Assembly: GCA_033064195.1 (NCBI GenBank)
Contig: JARBJD010000257.1
Span: 1 to 64,000, forward strand
Reading direction: 5' to 3'
Length of the DNA: 64,000 nt
Source of the DNA: Blattamonas nauphoetae
Taxonomy: Eukaryota; Preaxostyla; Oxymonadida
In this document: positions 13,080 to 25,200 of the stretch, piece by piece
Layout: every line of letters starts with the position of its first letter
Numbering within the stretch: the stretch's first letter is position 1
The notes under the pieces: generated by a model
What the model saw: the letters and a program-made list of their open reading frames with translations, nothing else
What the model was told of the DNA's origin: nothing
The model's database searches: none
Made by a program: the position numbers and the translations under genes

Positions 13080-13511
13080 TTTTATTTTTGAATAAAAGTA
13101 CTGGTCAAACGATATTACTCAATCCAAAATTCTCACACTGCTCAACTTCCACATGATTTTACCAATTCCAGAAATCAAAAATATATCCACTTTCTCGACT
13201 GCAAACTTATCCATGCGAAGGAAGAAAGTGATGATGTTTCCACAATCATTTCAAAAGATATTCCTCAGAATTTCACCATTCATGCTGACTGGATTCAGAC
13301 TGATGCATGGAATGATTCATACGTTGCTTTCTGTAACGAACAAATAACGAAACGAAAGAAGTGGGAACTAACTACTCGACAATCAATTATGAAGATCTGG
13401 TTCAAAGACAGTTCAGGTGAATCAGTTGAAATGGAAACTTCAGAGGTACTCAATGGAAAAACAACCAAAGAATACAATGAATTTCTGGTTGATCTCCTAT
13501 TGGAGTATTAA
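13080..13511 (+). pseudogene. Polinton fossil part: small unidentified region after the capsid-like part
   Basis: A short plus-strand stretch ending near 13,511 is protein-like (for example SGESVEMETSEVLNGK and EYNEFLVDLLLEY near its end). It directly follows the capsid-like region in the same orientation and could be a small virion or accessory protein. No family is recognised. Confidence 0.3.
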
Positions 13512-13520
13512 ACACAATGA

Positions 13521-16238
13521 AACACCCAAAACTTTTTAACTCGTCCCCTGACGGGTTCGAAGCCTCGCTGAGGCGAGACTCCACGAATACTTCACCGATT
13601 TTGATCGGGTTTCTTTTCATCGATGACCCTCACTGTCATTCGAACAAATATTTTTATTTCAAACTTTTTGTCAATCGGGTTCCCAAATAAGCGCCAAATT
13701 GGTGATAGTCAAAAATGACAAAAACATCGAAAAATTGAATCAAAATTGAATCAATATTGAAGAAAGTGTTGAAAAAATCGACGTGACAAAAGTTCAAACT
13801 GTTAATTATTTACCAATTTTGAGTTGAAATCATGGCTTTTGAACATTAATTTGGTCATAATTAATCGGATTCCGTAGTATCAGTGATGTAGATAGGTATC
13901 GATATCATTTCCGTACTAATTGCTATCTAGATAGGTATCGATTTTCGGTATATATACTACTCACACAGCCTGGTGATAGGGGAAGCTCCCAACCGGAGTT
14001 CTCAGCGTCTTTACCCCATTCTGAGGTGCTCCCTGTACGATATACGCCATTTAAAAACCTTGCCATCACAATTTGAATAATGGAGGTCATCTAAACCACA
14101 ACGGAACGTCGATCGTACTCACATCAGAATCTGACGTCAGATCGCGAGACAAAGCTGAATGTGAACAAGAAACCTTCGTCACACGTTCCGCACTGTCAAT
14201 TCATCAGTATCTGCGAGACATAAATTGACATCAAACCCTGTCCAAGCAATCGTTGACCGATAATTTTCCCTCGCCCTTCCTTCTTCCGCGTTTGAAGATC
14301 CCACCTTCCAGTCCCCACAATCGGGAAAACGTGTCAATGATGGGTTTCATAGGAGATTTGCCATTCATCAGAAATGGCCAGATGATAGCAGCGGATCCCA
14401 ACTCATTTTGGCGTTTAACAGCCATTTCTCCCTTCACTCATTAATATTGACACAGTTTTCTTCTTTTCCAACAATACGAATGAGATGGTTCGAATGAAGA
14501 GCAAAATGTCGAGAGAGTCCGTTCGAAAGGGCGATGATGAGGAACTCTACGAATGGTGACTTCTTTCGAAACTCTGGCATCTCCTCGAGTTGTGAACGGC
14601 CTTTGAATCACCTCAAAATCATGAATTAGAGGTTGAGCAGTCGCATGCTACATATTTGGTGTCTTTGAGGCTTTCTGCAGAACGTCAGCTTAAGATGGTC
14701 ATGGCAATCATATGTGGCGAGGAAATCATCTCGGAGAATCATAATAAGACCGTCACCAGCAGAGAAGACATCTGTCACCACGAATATATCATTTGGTGTG
14801 ATTAGCTTGTTCCAAACGTGATCATTCCAAAAAATGGCATAAAAGAGAGTAGTTCGAGATTCTGAAAGAGACTAGATGAGAAAGAGAGTGACAATGAGAG
14901 GAATGCATGCATATGATCTTTCCTGTTGCAGTCTCGAATGAATTTAGTCACTTCATAATTGAGTTGGATATAGACATCTAATCATATACAAACGAATGGA
15001 TTTAGGTGTAACCAAGAGTGAAAACAATAATAATGCGTACTGGAGATGCTGAGCGTTGTTGCATAAACACGAGTTGTTGATCAGACCCAAAGTGAAGTGA
15101 TAAAGAAGCGACTGACAACTGACACGCCTTTTTACCTTGTCACTCATGCACAGAGAGAAGAGTGGTATGATCATTTAGTGTAAAGGTGTGATCCTTGGAT
15201 CACACCTTTCACTTTTTATGGTATGATCATTTTCAAACCTTTAATCATCACTTCATGTCAAACTCTTCTTCAAAAAAAACATCTAAAGGTTGTGTAAATT
15301 CAGAATGATCAAGGAAATGAAGAGCGTTAACGCATTTGTGCACCACATTGAAGAACAGTCAGCTTCTCTTCTTCGGAGACGATTTGTTGAAACAATTTCC
15401 ACTCCGTTCGTTGAATTGTGAAACACAGAGATTGTACTTGTCTCTTTTCAGCTAAAAAATGACACTACAAACGATTGCAGGTGAAGTGTGAAGGTCAAAA
15501 CAAGAGAAACTCCAATTGCGTCCAGTCGCGTCCAATGGCGTCCAATGGTGGGTGGATCATGCTGATCGTCGATTGTCGCCATATCGAATCGAACTCTCTC
15601 CATTTCACCATTTCTTGTATTATTCTACTCATTTTGTTGTGAAAAAGAGTGAAGAAGTGGAATGTAGATGAAATGGACAAGATCAGAAAAGAGCGTCCAA
15701 TCGAAGTCAATCGTCCAGTCCAACGCTGGCACCGTCCAGTCCAATTAACAGGCCAATTCCACAACCAATGAATGAAGTAATAATATGTGATGTGAGAAAG
15801 CAAACCAAAAATCGGTACTGATGTGTATGAAGTGACAAACCAAATAATGCGAACAACAACAAATCACACAAAAGAACAGAAAGAGAGAGAATGAAGAGAC
15901 TGCTCTGACATTCCTGCCAGCAGCAGGTATGAAGAAGGAGATGTGAGATGAGTTCAGCCAAATTGAGACATCAAAACTGGATTGTCAGCAGAAACGCGAA
16001 AAACGAAGTTTCAAATGAGGACGGTGATGAAGTGCACATGGATTTAGTGACGAATGGAGAGAGGCTGTGTCTATGTGCTGTCTCTGCTGAGAAGGCAGTT
16101 GTGACGTGGTTTCGACTGAAAGTGAGTTTGACATGGATAATAGTTGAAGCTCTTTGAGAGCGGAAGGAAGATAAAATGACGTGGAAGGAAAATGATGGTG
16201 AGTGAATGAGGTGATGGAGGTGAGTGGTGTGATGAGAG
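13521..16238. other. Intergenic region of 2.7 kb
   Basis: No supported gene. It contains a twice-repeated AGATAGGTATCGAT (near 13,890 and 13,930) followed by a TATATATA stretch (about 13,950), the hairpin described separately at 15,163-15,232, and purine-rich 3' flanking DNA of the giant minus-strand gene. Short open frames at 14,231-14,444 and 14,953-16,330 have low-complexity composition and oppose one another; I do not regard them as genes. Confidence 0.5.
15163..15232. repeat. Perfect hairpin flanked by 14-bp direct repeats
   Basis: AAAGGTGTGATCC at 15,182-15,194 is followed by TT and by its exact reverse complement ending at 15,209. The stem extends by four more pairs (AGTG 15,177-15,180 with CACT 15,210-15,213) around a single unpaired base. 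The palindrome is bracketed by identical copies of TGGTATGATCATTT at 15,163-15,176 and 15,219-15,232. It could be a tiny foldback insertion with a long target duplication, a terminator-like structure, or a protein-binding palindrome. Confidence 0.7.
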
Positions 16239-19200
16239 TCAAGACTGTGCCAGAGTGATGAGATGGATTGATTGATGAGGAGGAAGGAAAGTGAGCGTTG
16301 TTTCGACGGCGTCCAAGTCGGGTCTGTCATGTGGCTCCAAGTTGAGACATTGTGAGATCAGTTCTCGCATCTCGTTGTTCTTCACAAGTTCCAGCTTCGG
16401 TTGAACTCCGGTCACAATCTGACGAGATGCATTCACCGCATCATGCTCCCCGAACGGCACACAACCAGTCTCCATTTCCCACAACAAGAGGCCAAGACTA
16501 AAAACTGCCCCTTGGCTGGAGTTGATGTGTTGCTTGTTCGAGATCACTTCTGGTGCATACCAACGCACTCCTTCGTTCACTGGCAGTGCCAACTGAGTGG
16601 CCGTCTGCTTCGATTCGTTCGTCTCCACAGTTGGTTCATGCTCTTGCTGAGCTTGTTCAGGTTTTTGATCATCAGGTTGAGGTTTGTGAGTGGAGATGGG
16701 GAGAGGCGTGATGTCAAGGTTCAGTTTGAAGCACACATTCTCTTTCGAATCGAAAAAAATGTTGTGAGCTGTCAATGTCCGAAGAATCACAGCTTCTCTG
16801 TCCTTCTTCACCACTCTTTTCAATCCTTGAACCAGCAGAAGTTGCGCTTGTCGAATTCGAACATCCCATTTCTTCTCCGAGTGAAGTGCATTGTACAGTG
16901 TTCGATCTTTCGGCAAAAACACCGTCTTCTTCCAATCACCATTGCAAGGCAACGCTTCCTCCATGTTCTGAAAATCAATCAAGACATCAGACTGTGTTGG
17001 TTCGTTCATTTTAGTTGCTTTGTTTGATTCCGAAGATGGGAATGTTTGGATGGAATTCACTCCAATTCTGTTGTCCGTCACAATGTCCATTTTCTCGTCA
17101 TCCATCTGTGGTGGATCAGATTCGTTCAATTCAGTATCCTTCTGTCCATTCTTCTGAGCTCTTCTTCGTCGCCAGCACACGAACACAACAACCACCACGA
17201 TCACAAGCACGATGGAGAGAGAGATCACGAGAGGAAGCCACCATTTCATGTTCTCCTTCATTGCTTGAGCAATGCGACCAGACGAGTTCTCTTGAATCAA
17301 AAATGACGTCGTTGAAATGTCACCTTCCCCAAATACCAGACGTCCACGCCATTCCAATGATGTATCGAACGATGAGAGTGAGGAGAGAGGAAGAGAAATG
17401 ACTATTGTTGTGTCGTTGAAATGACCTGTTGAATCCTGAGTGAGTGGAAATAGTTTGGCCAGTCCTTCTTTTCCATCACTCTTCTTCTCATACACCTCCA
17501 GCATCAGTGAGCAAGGAATCAGCGTCGTTCCGATCATTTCGAGAGTGACTGTTTTGTCCTTCTTGTTGAAGGAGGACGTGGACGTGGAAGAGAGGGTTGG
17601 GATGAAATGAGACGAGGCTTGTTGTAAAGTAGCTCCACCAACAACGCAATCTGTCGCTGAGATCCAAGCTGAAGGGAATCCCACTGTCCCGTCTCCTCCA
17701 TTCAGACTCCCAATCTCAATCTCTCCCTTTTCTGAGCACCGAATGTTCTGTCGAGTCGATGGGAAGGCTGGGACGGCGGGCGAGTTGTCAAAGAAGGTTG
17801 AAGAGACAACTTCGAGAGCTCCTCCTTTCACGTTGATTGCGCCTTGACGAAGATGAGACAGAACTGTGTCGGTGACGTTCGTCGTGCAGTTCGACAGACG
17901 AAGAGCTCCTGTTCCCCATTCACAGCGTAATTCATCAGAGTTCGAGTCGTTCCGAGTTTTCACGCCAACAATCGATCCATCTCGAAGAATGATCGTCGAA
18001 TCAATCGCCGACAGAAGAACGAATGATGGAACAATCGATTCAATCACAACATCAACATCCCGAATCTCAAACAATCCGGATGAGATCTCAATCATTGCTG
18101 TCTCTCCCATCGATGCAGATGACGGTATGGTGAGAGTTGGTTCTGTCGATGTTCCCTTTTCAACAACAACAATCCCACTTCGTAGACACACGATTGGCGA
18201 TGAGAGTGTCGCGTTCAGAACGACTCGAAGAGAAATGTCTGATGCTCTCACATTTTCTGCTATCATCCAAGCAGAGTCCATCGAACTGCACGGCTGATCC
18301 TCACTTCCACACAATCGTGAAGAATCCGATGACGACGAGTCGAAAAACATAACTATCTTCTTCGGTCGTTTTCCAGTCGTGAATGACAGAGAATCAACGA
18401 ACACAACTCTTCCTGTTTTGTTATTCTTGATCGAGATGATTCGATATTCGGTGTTGTATTCAAGTGTATCTGCCCATCCAATCGCCATTTCCCCACTCGT
18501 CCCAGAATGTGAGTTTGTGAAGACAACTTCGAATGAATGGTCGGAGTCGAGAACAACCAGGAATCGTTCGTTCGAGGGAAGATCATTTCCATGAAGAGTG
18601 ATCGAGAAAGTCGTGTTCAGGTCAGAGTAGAACGAGAACGACGCATTGTCAACACAAGGTGGATGAGGAATCGAGAATGTCGAAATATCCAGAATCACTG
18701 AAGAAGAATCGCTCTTCAGAGAAAGAACAGACAACACATCTCCAAACTGCACTCCCAACGGATCAGATGTCGAAATCGGAAGTGTCAAGGTCAGTTCGGT
18801 TGCAGACAGAGTTGAGCATTTGAGTTCGAAAGGCGTGCCTGTTGAAGGTGAAGTGACTTTAAGTTTCATAGAGAGAGATTCAACAAAATAGCATCGACCA
18901 CCAAAAGTGAGAGTGACAGTTTCGAGAGAGGCAGCGAGTTGGGGTGAGACAGAGATGAGACGAGCCGGCTCGTCTGGGGTGGAAAATGAGAGACCAGAAT
19001 TCTGGAGGATGGGTGATCCATCGAGTGACACAGAATCCACAATGTATTCATATCCAAACAGCAAGTCTGCTGAAGTGTGAGGATAGAACACCACTGACTT
19101 CGACCCAGATTCACTCGGGTCCGAAGAATCACTTCGGATTGTGATCGTTCGTTTGTCGGCTTCAGTGTTCGCTCCCATCAATGATGTTGATCTCGGTTGT

Positions 19201-22200
19201 CCTGTCACATGCATCGCATAGTCGGTGTTCGGTTTCAGTGCTCGGCCAGTCATCGTCAGCGTCGCTTCGGTTTTCTGAGCGTCCGAGAAATCCCCAATCG
19301 TCACGTCAGTGATCCGAGATGGTTCAGAAATCATGAACGTGTTGGGATTCGCGTCGATCAGGAGATGGGTGGAGGGAGAGGAAGTTAGGACGACGGAGAA
19401 GAGTGTGTAGGTCGTTCCAAACGACAGAACTGGCGAATCGCCAAAAATCGAAATTGATGCCACATTCGAGTTCCTCTCATCACTTATTTCATCCGAAAAC
19501 GAAATATCAAACAAGTGACCACTCTCCGAGTTCAGTCTCACTGTGTACGATCCTTTCGCAATCTGTCGACCACGTAGAACGATCGATGTCGTGTTCCCAC
19601 TCGAGTCCAACTCGACCCAAATCCCAACAATTCGTGCTGGCTCGTCGGGTGTTGTGAATGACAGGCCAGAATTCTGCAGAAGAGTCGATCCATCGAGAGT
19701 CACAGAATCCACAATGTATTCATATCCAAAGAGCAATTCTGCTGAAGAGAGCGGATAGAACTTGATTGTCTTCGATCCAGATTCACTCGGGTCAGTAGAA
19801 TCACTTCGGACTGTGATCGTTCGTTTGTCTGGCTCAGGCTCACTGTTCCCTCCCATCAATGATGTTGATTTTGGATGTCCTGTCACACGCATCACGTAGT
19901 CGGTGTTCGGTTTCAGTGCTCGGCCAGTCATCGTCAGCGTCGCTTCGGTTTTCTGAGCGTCCGAGAAATCCCCAATCGTCACGTCAGTGATCCGAGATGG
20001 TTCAGAAATCATGAACGTGTTGGGATTCGCGTCGATCAGGAGATGGGTGGAGGGAGAGGAAGTTAGGACGACGGAGAAGAGTGTGTAGGTCGTTCCGAAA
20101 GACAGAACTGGCGAATCGCCAAAAATCGAAATTGATGCCACATTCGAGTTCCTCTCATCACTCATTTCATCCGAAAACGAAATATCAAACCACGGACCAC
20201 TCTCCGAGTTCAGTCTCACTGTGTACGATCCTTTCGCGATCTGTCGACCACGAACTGTCACCAATGTCGTGTTCCCACTCGAGTCCAACTCGACCCAAAT
20301 CCCAACAATTCGTGCTGGCTCAGCTGGAACCTGGAAAATCGCTGTCTCTTCAACTGCCGTCCGAACTGTCGGAACGGTCGAAATCGTCAGAGATGTGATT
20401 CGGGAGCGACGAGAATATTTCATCAATTGGGCAACAGGGAACAGCGTGATCGATAGTGTGTGAGTTGTCAACGCAGTGTCACCAATTACTCCATCAAACC
20501 TGTCAGACAGCGTGATGGGTGTCGTCCCAGCAATCACATCCCCATTTTCATCAATCTCATCCAGTGACATCGAGAATGATTCACCCGCTGGCAATGCTTC
20601 TCCAGTCAGCACAATGTCTCCAGATCGCTGCAATTCTCCAACAAGAGAACACGACGCGGTTTTGATCCGAGGGGGAGCAGCAGGTGTCTCGAATGTGATC
20701 GACCCATCCAGCGAGCAGTGAAGAGATGACGATCTCAGACTCACCACTGTGTACAGTGTTCCATACTTCAGCGTCGATCCTCCGAAAACAACAACCTCAA
20801 CAGATCCAGCTTCTGAAGAAACGAATGACACTTCAATCTCAATTGGCGTCGATCCACTTTCTTTGATTGACAGGTTCATCTCCCCAACAGGCATTCGAAG
20901 TGATTCCAGCGACACAATCACATTGTTGATGTTCGATGTGTTCAGCGCGGTACTCACGTTCACCAATGTCGGCCCAAGCGGTGTGCGGAACGAGACATCC
21001 ACACATTTCATCTTTCGACCATCCTTCATCACCGATTTCACATAATACTGTGTGTCAAATTGCATCTGTCCAGACAGACTCGCTGAGATCGTTCCATTTC
21101 CACTTGTTGATGAATCGAAGTCAACCAAAAACGAATGACCATCAAGTTCCACTTTGAACCCAGCCTCAATCGGCAGGTCTGTCCCAACAATCCCAACAGA
21201 GAATGATGACGACGAGCAAGAGATAGGGGCTGAAATCTTTGTGACAATCGGACCAGAAGGAACAGTGAAGTGAAGATTGGGCGTGATGATCAATTCGCTC
21301 GATCCGCCTTTCCCACCAGTCAGTGTGTATTGCTTCAGGAATTCAAGATGAGTCGTGTTCTCTTCCCATCCCACTTGGAATGAGATCCAGCATTCTGATT
21401 CAGTTTTCACATCAATTTGGCCATCACTCTCAATCTTAACTTCATCTGACGATTCCACTATCATCAATGTCGAGCTCTGTTTCAGAGCGAACCCTTTCAA
21501 AATCACGATCAATCCATCTTTCGAATCCGTCAGTGAGTACGATTCGATCTGTGACACGCGAGCTGGCTCAGGTGGAACACCAAAGGTCGCCGTCTTTTCA
21601 ACACCTGTCGGAACTGTTGGGATCGAAAGACATATGATTCGGTAGCGACCAGAATATTTCATCTTTTGTGGAACAGGGAACAGCGTGATCGACAGTGTGT
21701 GAGTTTTCAAAGCAAGGCCACCAATTTCTCCACCAAATCGGTCGGGCAGGCTGATGGGAGATGTGTTCGGAATCACAACTCCATTGTCATCAATCTCATC
21801 CAGTGAGATCGAGAAGGGAGTGCCAGCTGGGAATCCTTCTCCAGTCAGAACAACTTCCCCATCTCGCAATAAGTCCCCAACAAGAGAACACGACGCTGTT
21901 TTGATCCGAGGAGGAGTTGCCGGCGTTTCGAATGTGATCAGATCAGCCAATGAGCAGTGAAGAGATGACGATGTCAGACTCACAACTGTGTAGCTTGTTC
22001 CATATTTCAGCGTCGATCCTCCGAAAACAACAACCTCAACTGATCCAGCCTCCGAAGAAACGAACGAGACTGTCAGTGCTATTGGGGTCGAACTCCCTTC
22101 TTGAACTGTCAGTGTCATCTCCCCAACAGGCATTCGAAGTGATTCCAGCGACACAATCACATTGTTGATGTTCGATGTGTTCAGCGCGGTACTCACGTTC

Positions 22201-25200
22201 ACCAATGTCGGCCCAAGCGGTGTGCGGAACGAGACATCCACACATTTCATCTTTCGACCATCCTTCATCACCGATTTCACATAATACTGTGTGTCAAATT
22301 GCATCTGTCCAGACAGACTCGCTGAGATCGTTCCATTTCCACTTGTTGATGAATCGAAGTCAACCAAAAACGAATGACCATCAAGTTCCACTTTGAACCC
22401 AGCCTCAATCGGCAGGTCTGTCCCAACAATCCCAACAGAGAATGATGACGACGAGCAAGAGATAGGGGCTGAAATCTTTGTGACAATCGGACCAGAAGGA
22501 ACAGTGAAGTGAAGATTGGGCGTGATGATCAATTCGCTCGATCCGCCTTTCCCACCAGTCAGTGTGTATTGCTTCAGGAATTCAAGATGAGTCGTGTTCT
22601 CTTCCCATCCCACTTGGAATGAGATCCAGCATTCTGATTCAGTTTTCACATCAATTTGGCCATCACTCTCAATCTTAACTTCATCTGACGATTCCACTAT
22701 CATCAATGTCGAGCTCTGTTTCAGAGCGAACCCTTTCAAAATCACGATCAATCCATCTTTCGAATCCGTCAGTGAGTACGATTCGATCGATGAGAGGTAA
22801 GACGGTTCGAAAGGTGTGGATAAGAAGAGATCAGAATTCTGCAGCAGAGTGTCCCCATCAAGTGACACAGAATCCACAATGTATTCATATCCAAACAGCA
22901 AGTCTGCTGAAGTGTGAGGATAGAACACCACTGACTTCGACCCAGATTCACTCGGGTCCGAAGAATCACTTCGGATTGTGATCGTTCGTTTGTCGGCTTC
23001 AGTGTTCGCTCCCATCAATGATGTTGATCTCGGTTGTCCTGTCACACGCATCACGTAGTCGGTGTTCGGTTTCAGTGCTCGGCCAGTCATCGTCAGTGTC
23101 GCTTCGGTTTTCTGAGCGTCCGAGAAATCCCCAATCGTCACGTCAGTGATCCGAGATGGTTCAGAAATCATGAACGTGTTGGGATTCGCGTCGATCAGGA
23201 GATGGGTGGAGGGAGAGGAAGTTAGGACGACGGAGAAGAGTGTGTAGGTCGTTCCGAAAGACAGAACTGGCGAATCGCCAAAAATCGAAATTGATGCCAC
23301 ATTCGAGTTCCTCTCATCACTCATTGCATCCGAAAATGAAATATCAAACAAGTGACCACTCTCCGAGTTCAGTCTTACTGTGAATGATCCTGTAGGAATC
23401 TTTCGACCACGAACTGTAATCGACGTCGTGTTCCCATTCGAGTCCAACTCCCCCCAAATCCCTACAATTCGCGCTGGTTCATCAGGTGTTGTGAATGACA
23501 GTCCATCGTTCACAGCCAGACTCGTTGTTCCTCTCTTCACCGACTTTACTGTATATTTCGTTCCATATTTCAGTTGTGCTGAGCTGGTCGGATAGAGAGA
23601 CACTGTTGTGGAAAGTTCTGTCGAGCCTGAGAGTGTCAGAGAGATGTTCTTTGATGTCTCACTCCCATCGTTCACAAGCATCGAATATGAACCAGAAACC
23701 AGGTCATTTCCATGCAATTCGATTCTGGCGGTGTTTGGAGTGATCAATGATGCAAAAGCACCAAACAGTGATGGGTCCAGTTTGAACCCGGCTAGCACAG
23801 CAGTTTCGAGTTTGTACAAGTTCGTTGATGGAAGCACAGCCGTTGTTGTGGTGCCTGTTCCTGTTGTCGACGCAGTCGATCCGAATGTCACAAACACGAG
23901 GCGAGGAACAAGTCCGCCAGACAGAAGCACACTCATTACTCCAGTCACAGCGCTCATTGTTGTGACCGTCACTGTCGATGTCGTCTCTGAGTGAGACACT
24001 GAACATGACGAAATAGCGAAGCTTTTAGAGACACGAGTGAGACTTGTGGAGTCTAGAGTTTCAATAGCATTGAAAAAGATCGTTGGTGTGTTAGACGATG
24101 AGTCACACGTTGTCAGGCTTGCAGAATTCGCGGCATAAATGACGATGTCTGTCCCTCCAAACCTCATCGTCGCAGTATTGTCACGAAAGAGGAGATATGC
24201 TGCTTTGAGAGCGATACTGCCCACGTGATAGATGGCGCCCCCATACATGGCCCGATTGCTAACGAAAGACGAGTTTGAAACCAAAGACGAGGTGGTGCCT
24301 TCATAGATGAATGCTCCCCCCAAACCGGCTGAGTTTCCGCGAAAGAGACAGCCATCGACAGAAACAGATTTGTGAGCGCTTGCGGCTAAAGCTCCCCCCT
24401 GAGTCCCGGATGAGCAATCAGAGAAGCTGGATTGTGAGATTGCGACTGTCTGGGTATCGCTGGATAGTTTGTCAGTTGGCTCATAAAATACTGCACCACC
24501 TTGACAATTGCTACCGTTGGTGGAACAATTGTGGAAGGCACATTGCGAGATTTTCATCGAAGCAACGGTTGAAGCAAAACAGATGGCAGATCCACCAGAA
24601 GAAGAAGCCGACGTGTCTTTCATGTGGCGGAAGGTACATGAGGCGAATTCATGTGTTGTCTCGGTGTCTCGAGAGTACTTCAATTGACCACCCTGAGTGA
24701 TGTCTTCGTTGGCTGCGGATGAGCAGTGCGCGAAAGACGAGTTCGAGCAGAGTACACTCCCACCCATGTTCATGTCGCGGATCCCTGTTCCACTGAAATG
24801 GTCTGTGCTTCTGGTCAGCGAACATCCAATCACTTTCTGAGTCAGAACAGTCTCTCTTGCGGTGGCGACATGTCCGAGAGAGTGTGAGCTCACGTTCATA
24901 AAAGATGACGAAATGAGAGCTGTAGAGCATATCTCTTGGTCTTGTTGGCAAGCTGAATGTGCTAAATCGTTTTTGGTGTTGGTGTCCATTTCGAGGAGTG
25001 GCCCGCTTCGTCCGATCAGCGATGTCGAAAAGAAGAGACTGGATCCAATCACAGAAACAGCCCCTTCATCCATTTGGTCAGGTTGTTTGTTATTCGTTGA
25101 TGACACATGTTGTGTGGGTCTGTTCCGATCCAGACCGACAAATGGATGCACCAGCCACGATTCAGAAGAGTCGTGAGAACAACCAATCATTGTGATCGTT

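Larger units (their letters stand above)
240..13520. mobile_element. Polinton/Maverick-type element, decayed fossil (boundaries approximate)
   Basis: This stretch carries the diagnostic Polinton set: a packaging-ATPase-like region with a P-loop, a retroviral-type integrase region, a protein-primed family B DNA polymerase region and a capsid-like region, on both strands, in about 13 kb (typical elements are 15-20 kb). It is broken, with more than a dozen breaks spread over most parts; the capsid-like part and one small repeat-domain gene are least decayed. Terminal inverted repeats and the target duplication were not found, so both ends are estimates. Decay in nearly every gene but still readable motifs suggest moderate age. 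I did not recognise a maturation protease. Confidence 0.72.

Noticed and set aside
13940-14090. Possible small RNA gene after a TATATATA stretch
   Set aside because: No recognisable 5S, U-RNA or tRNA elements and no T-run terminator; the repeat plus TATA alone is too weak.
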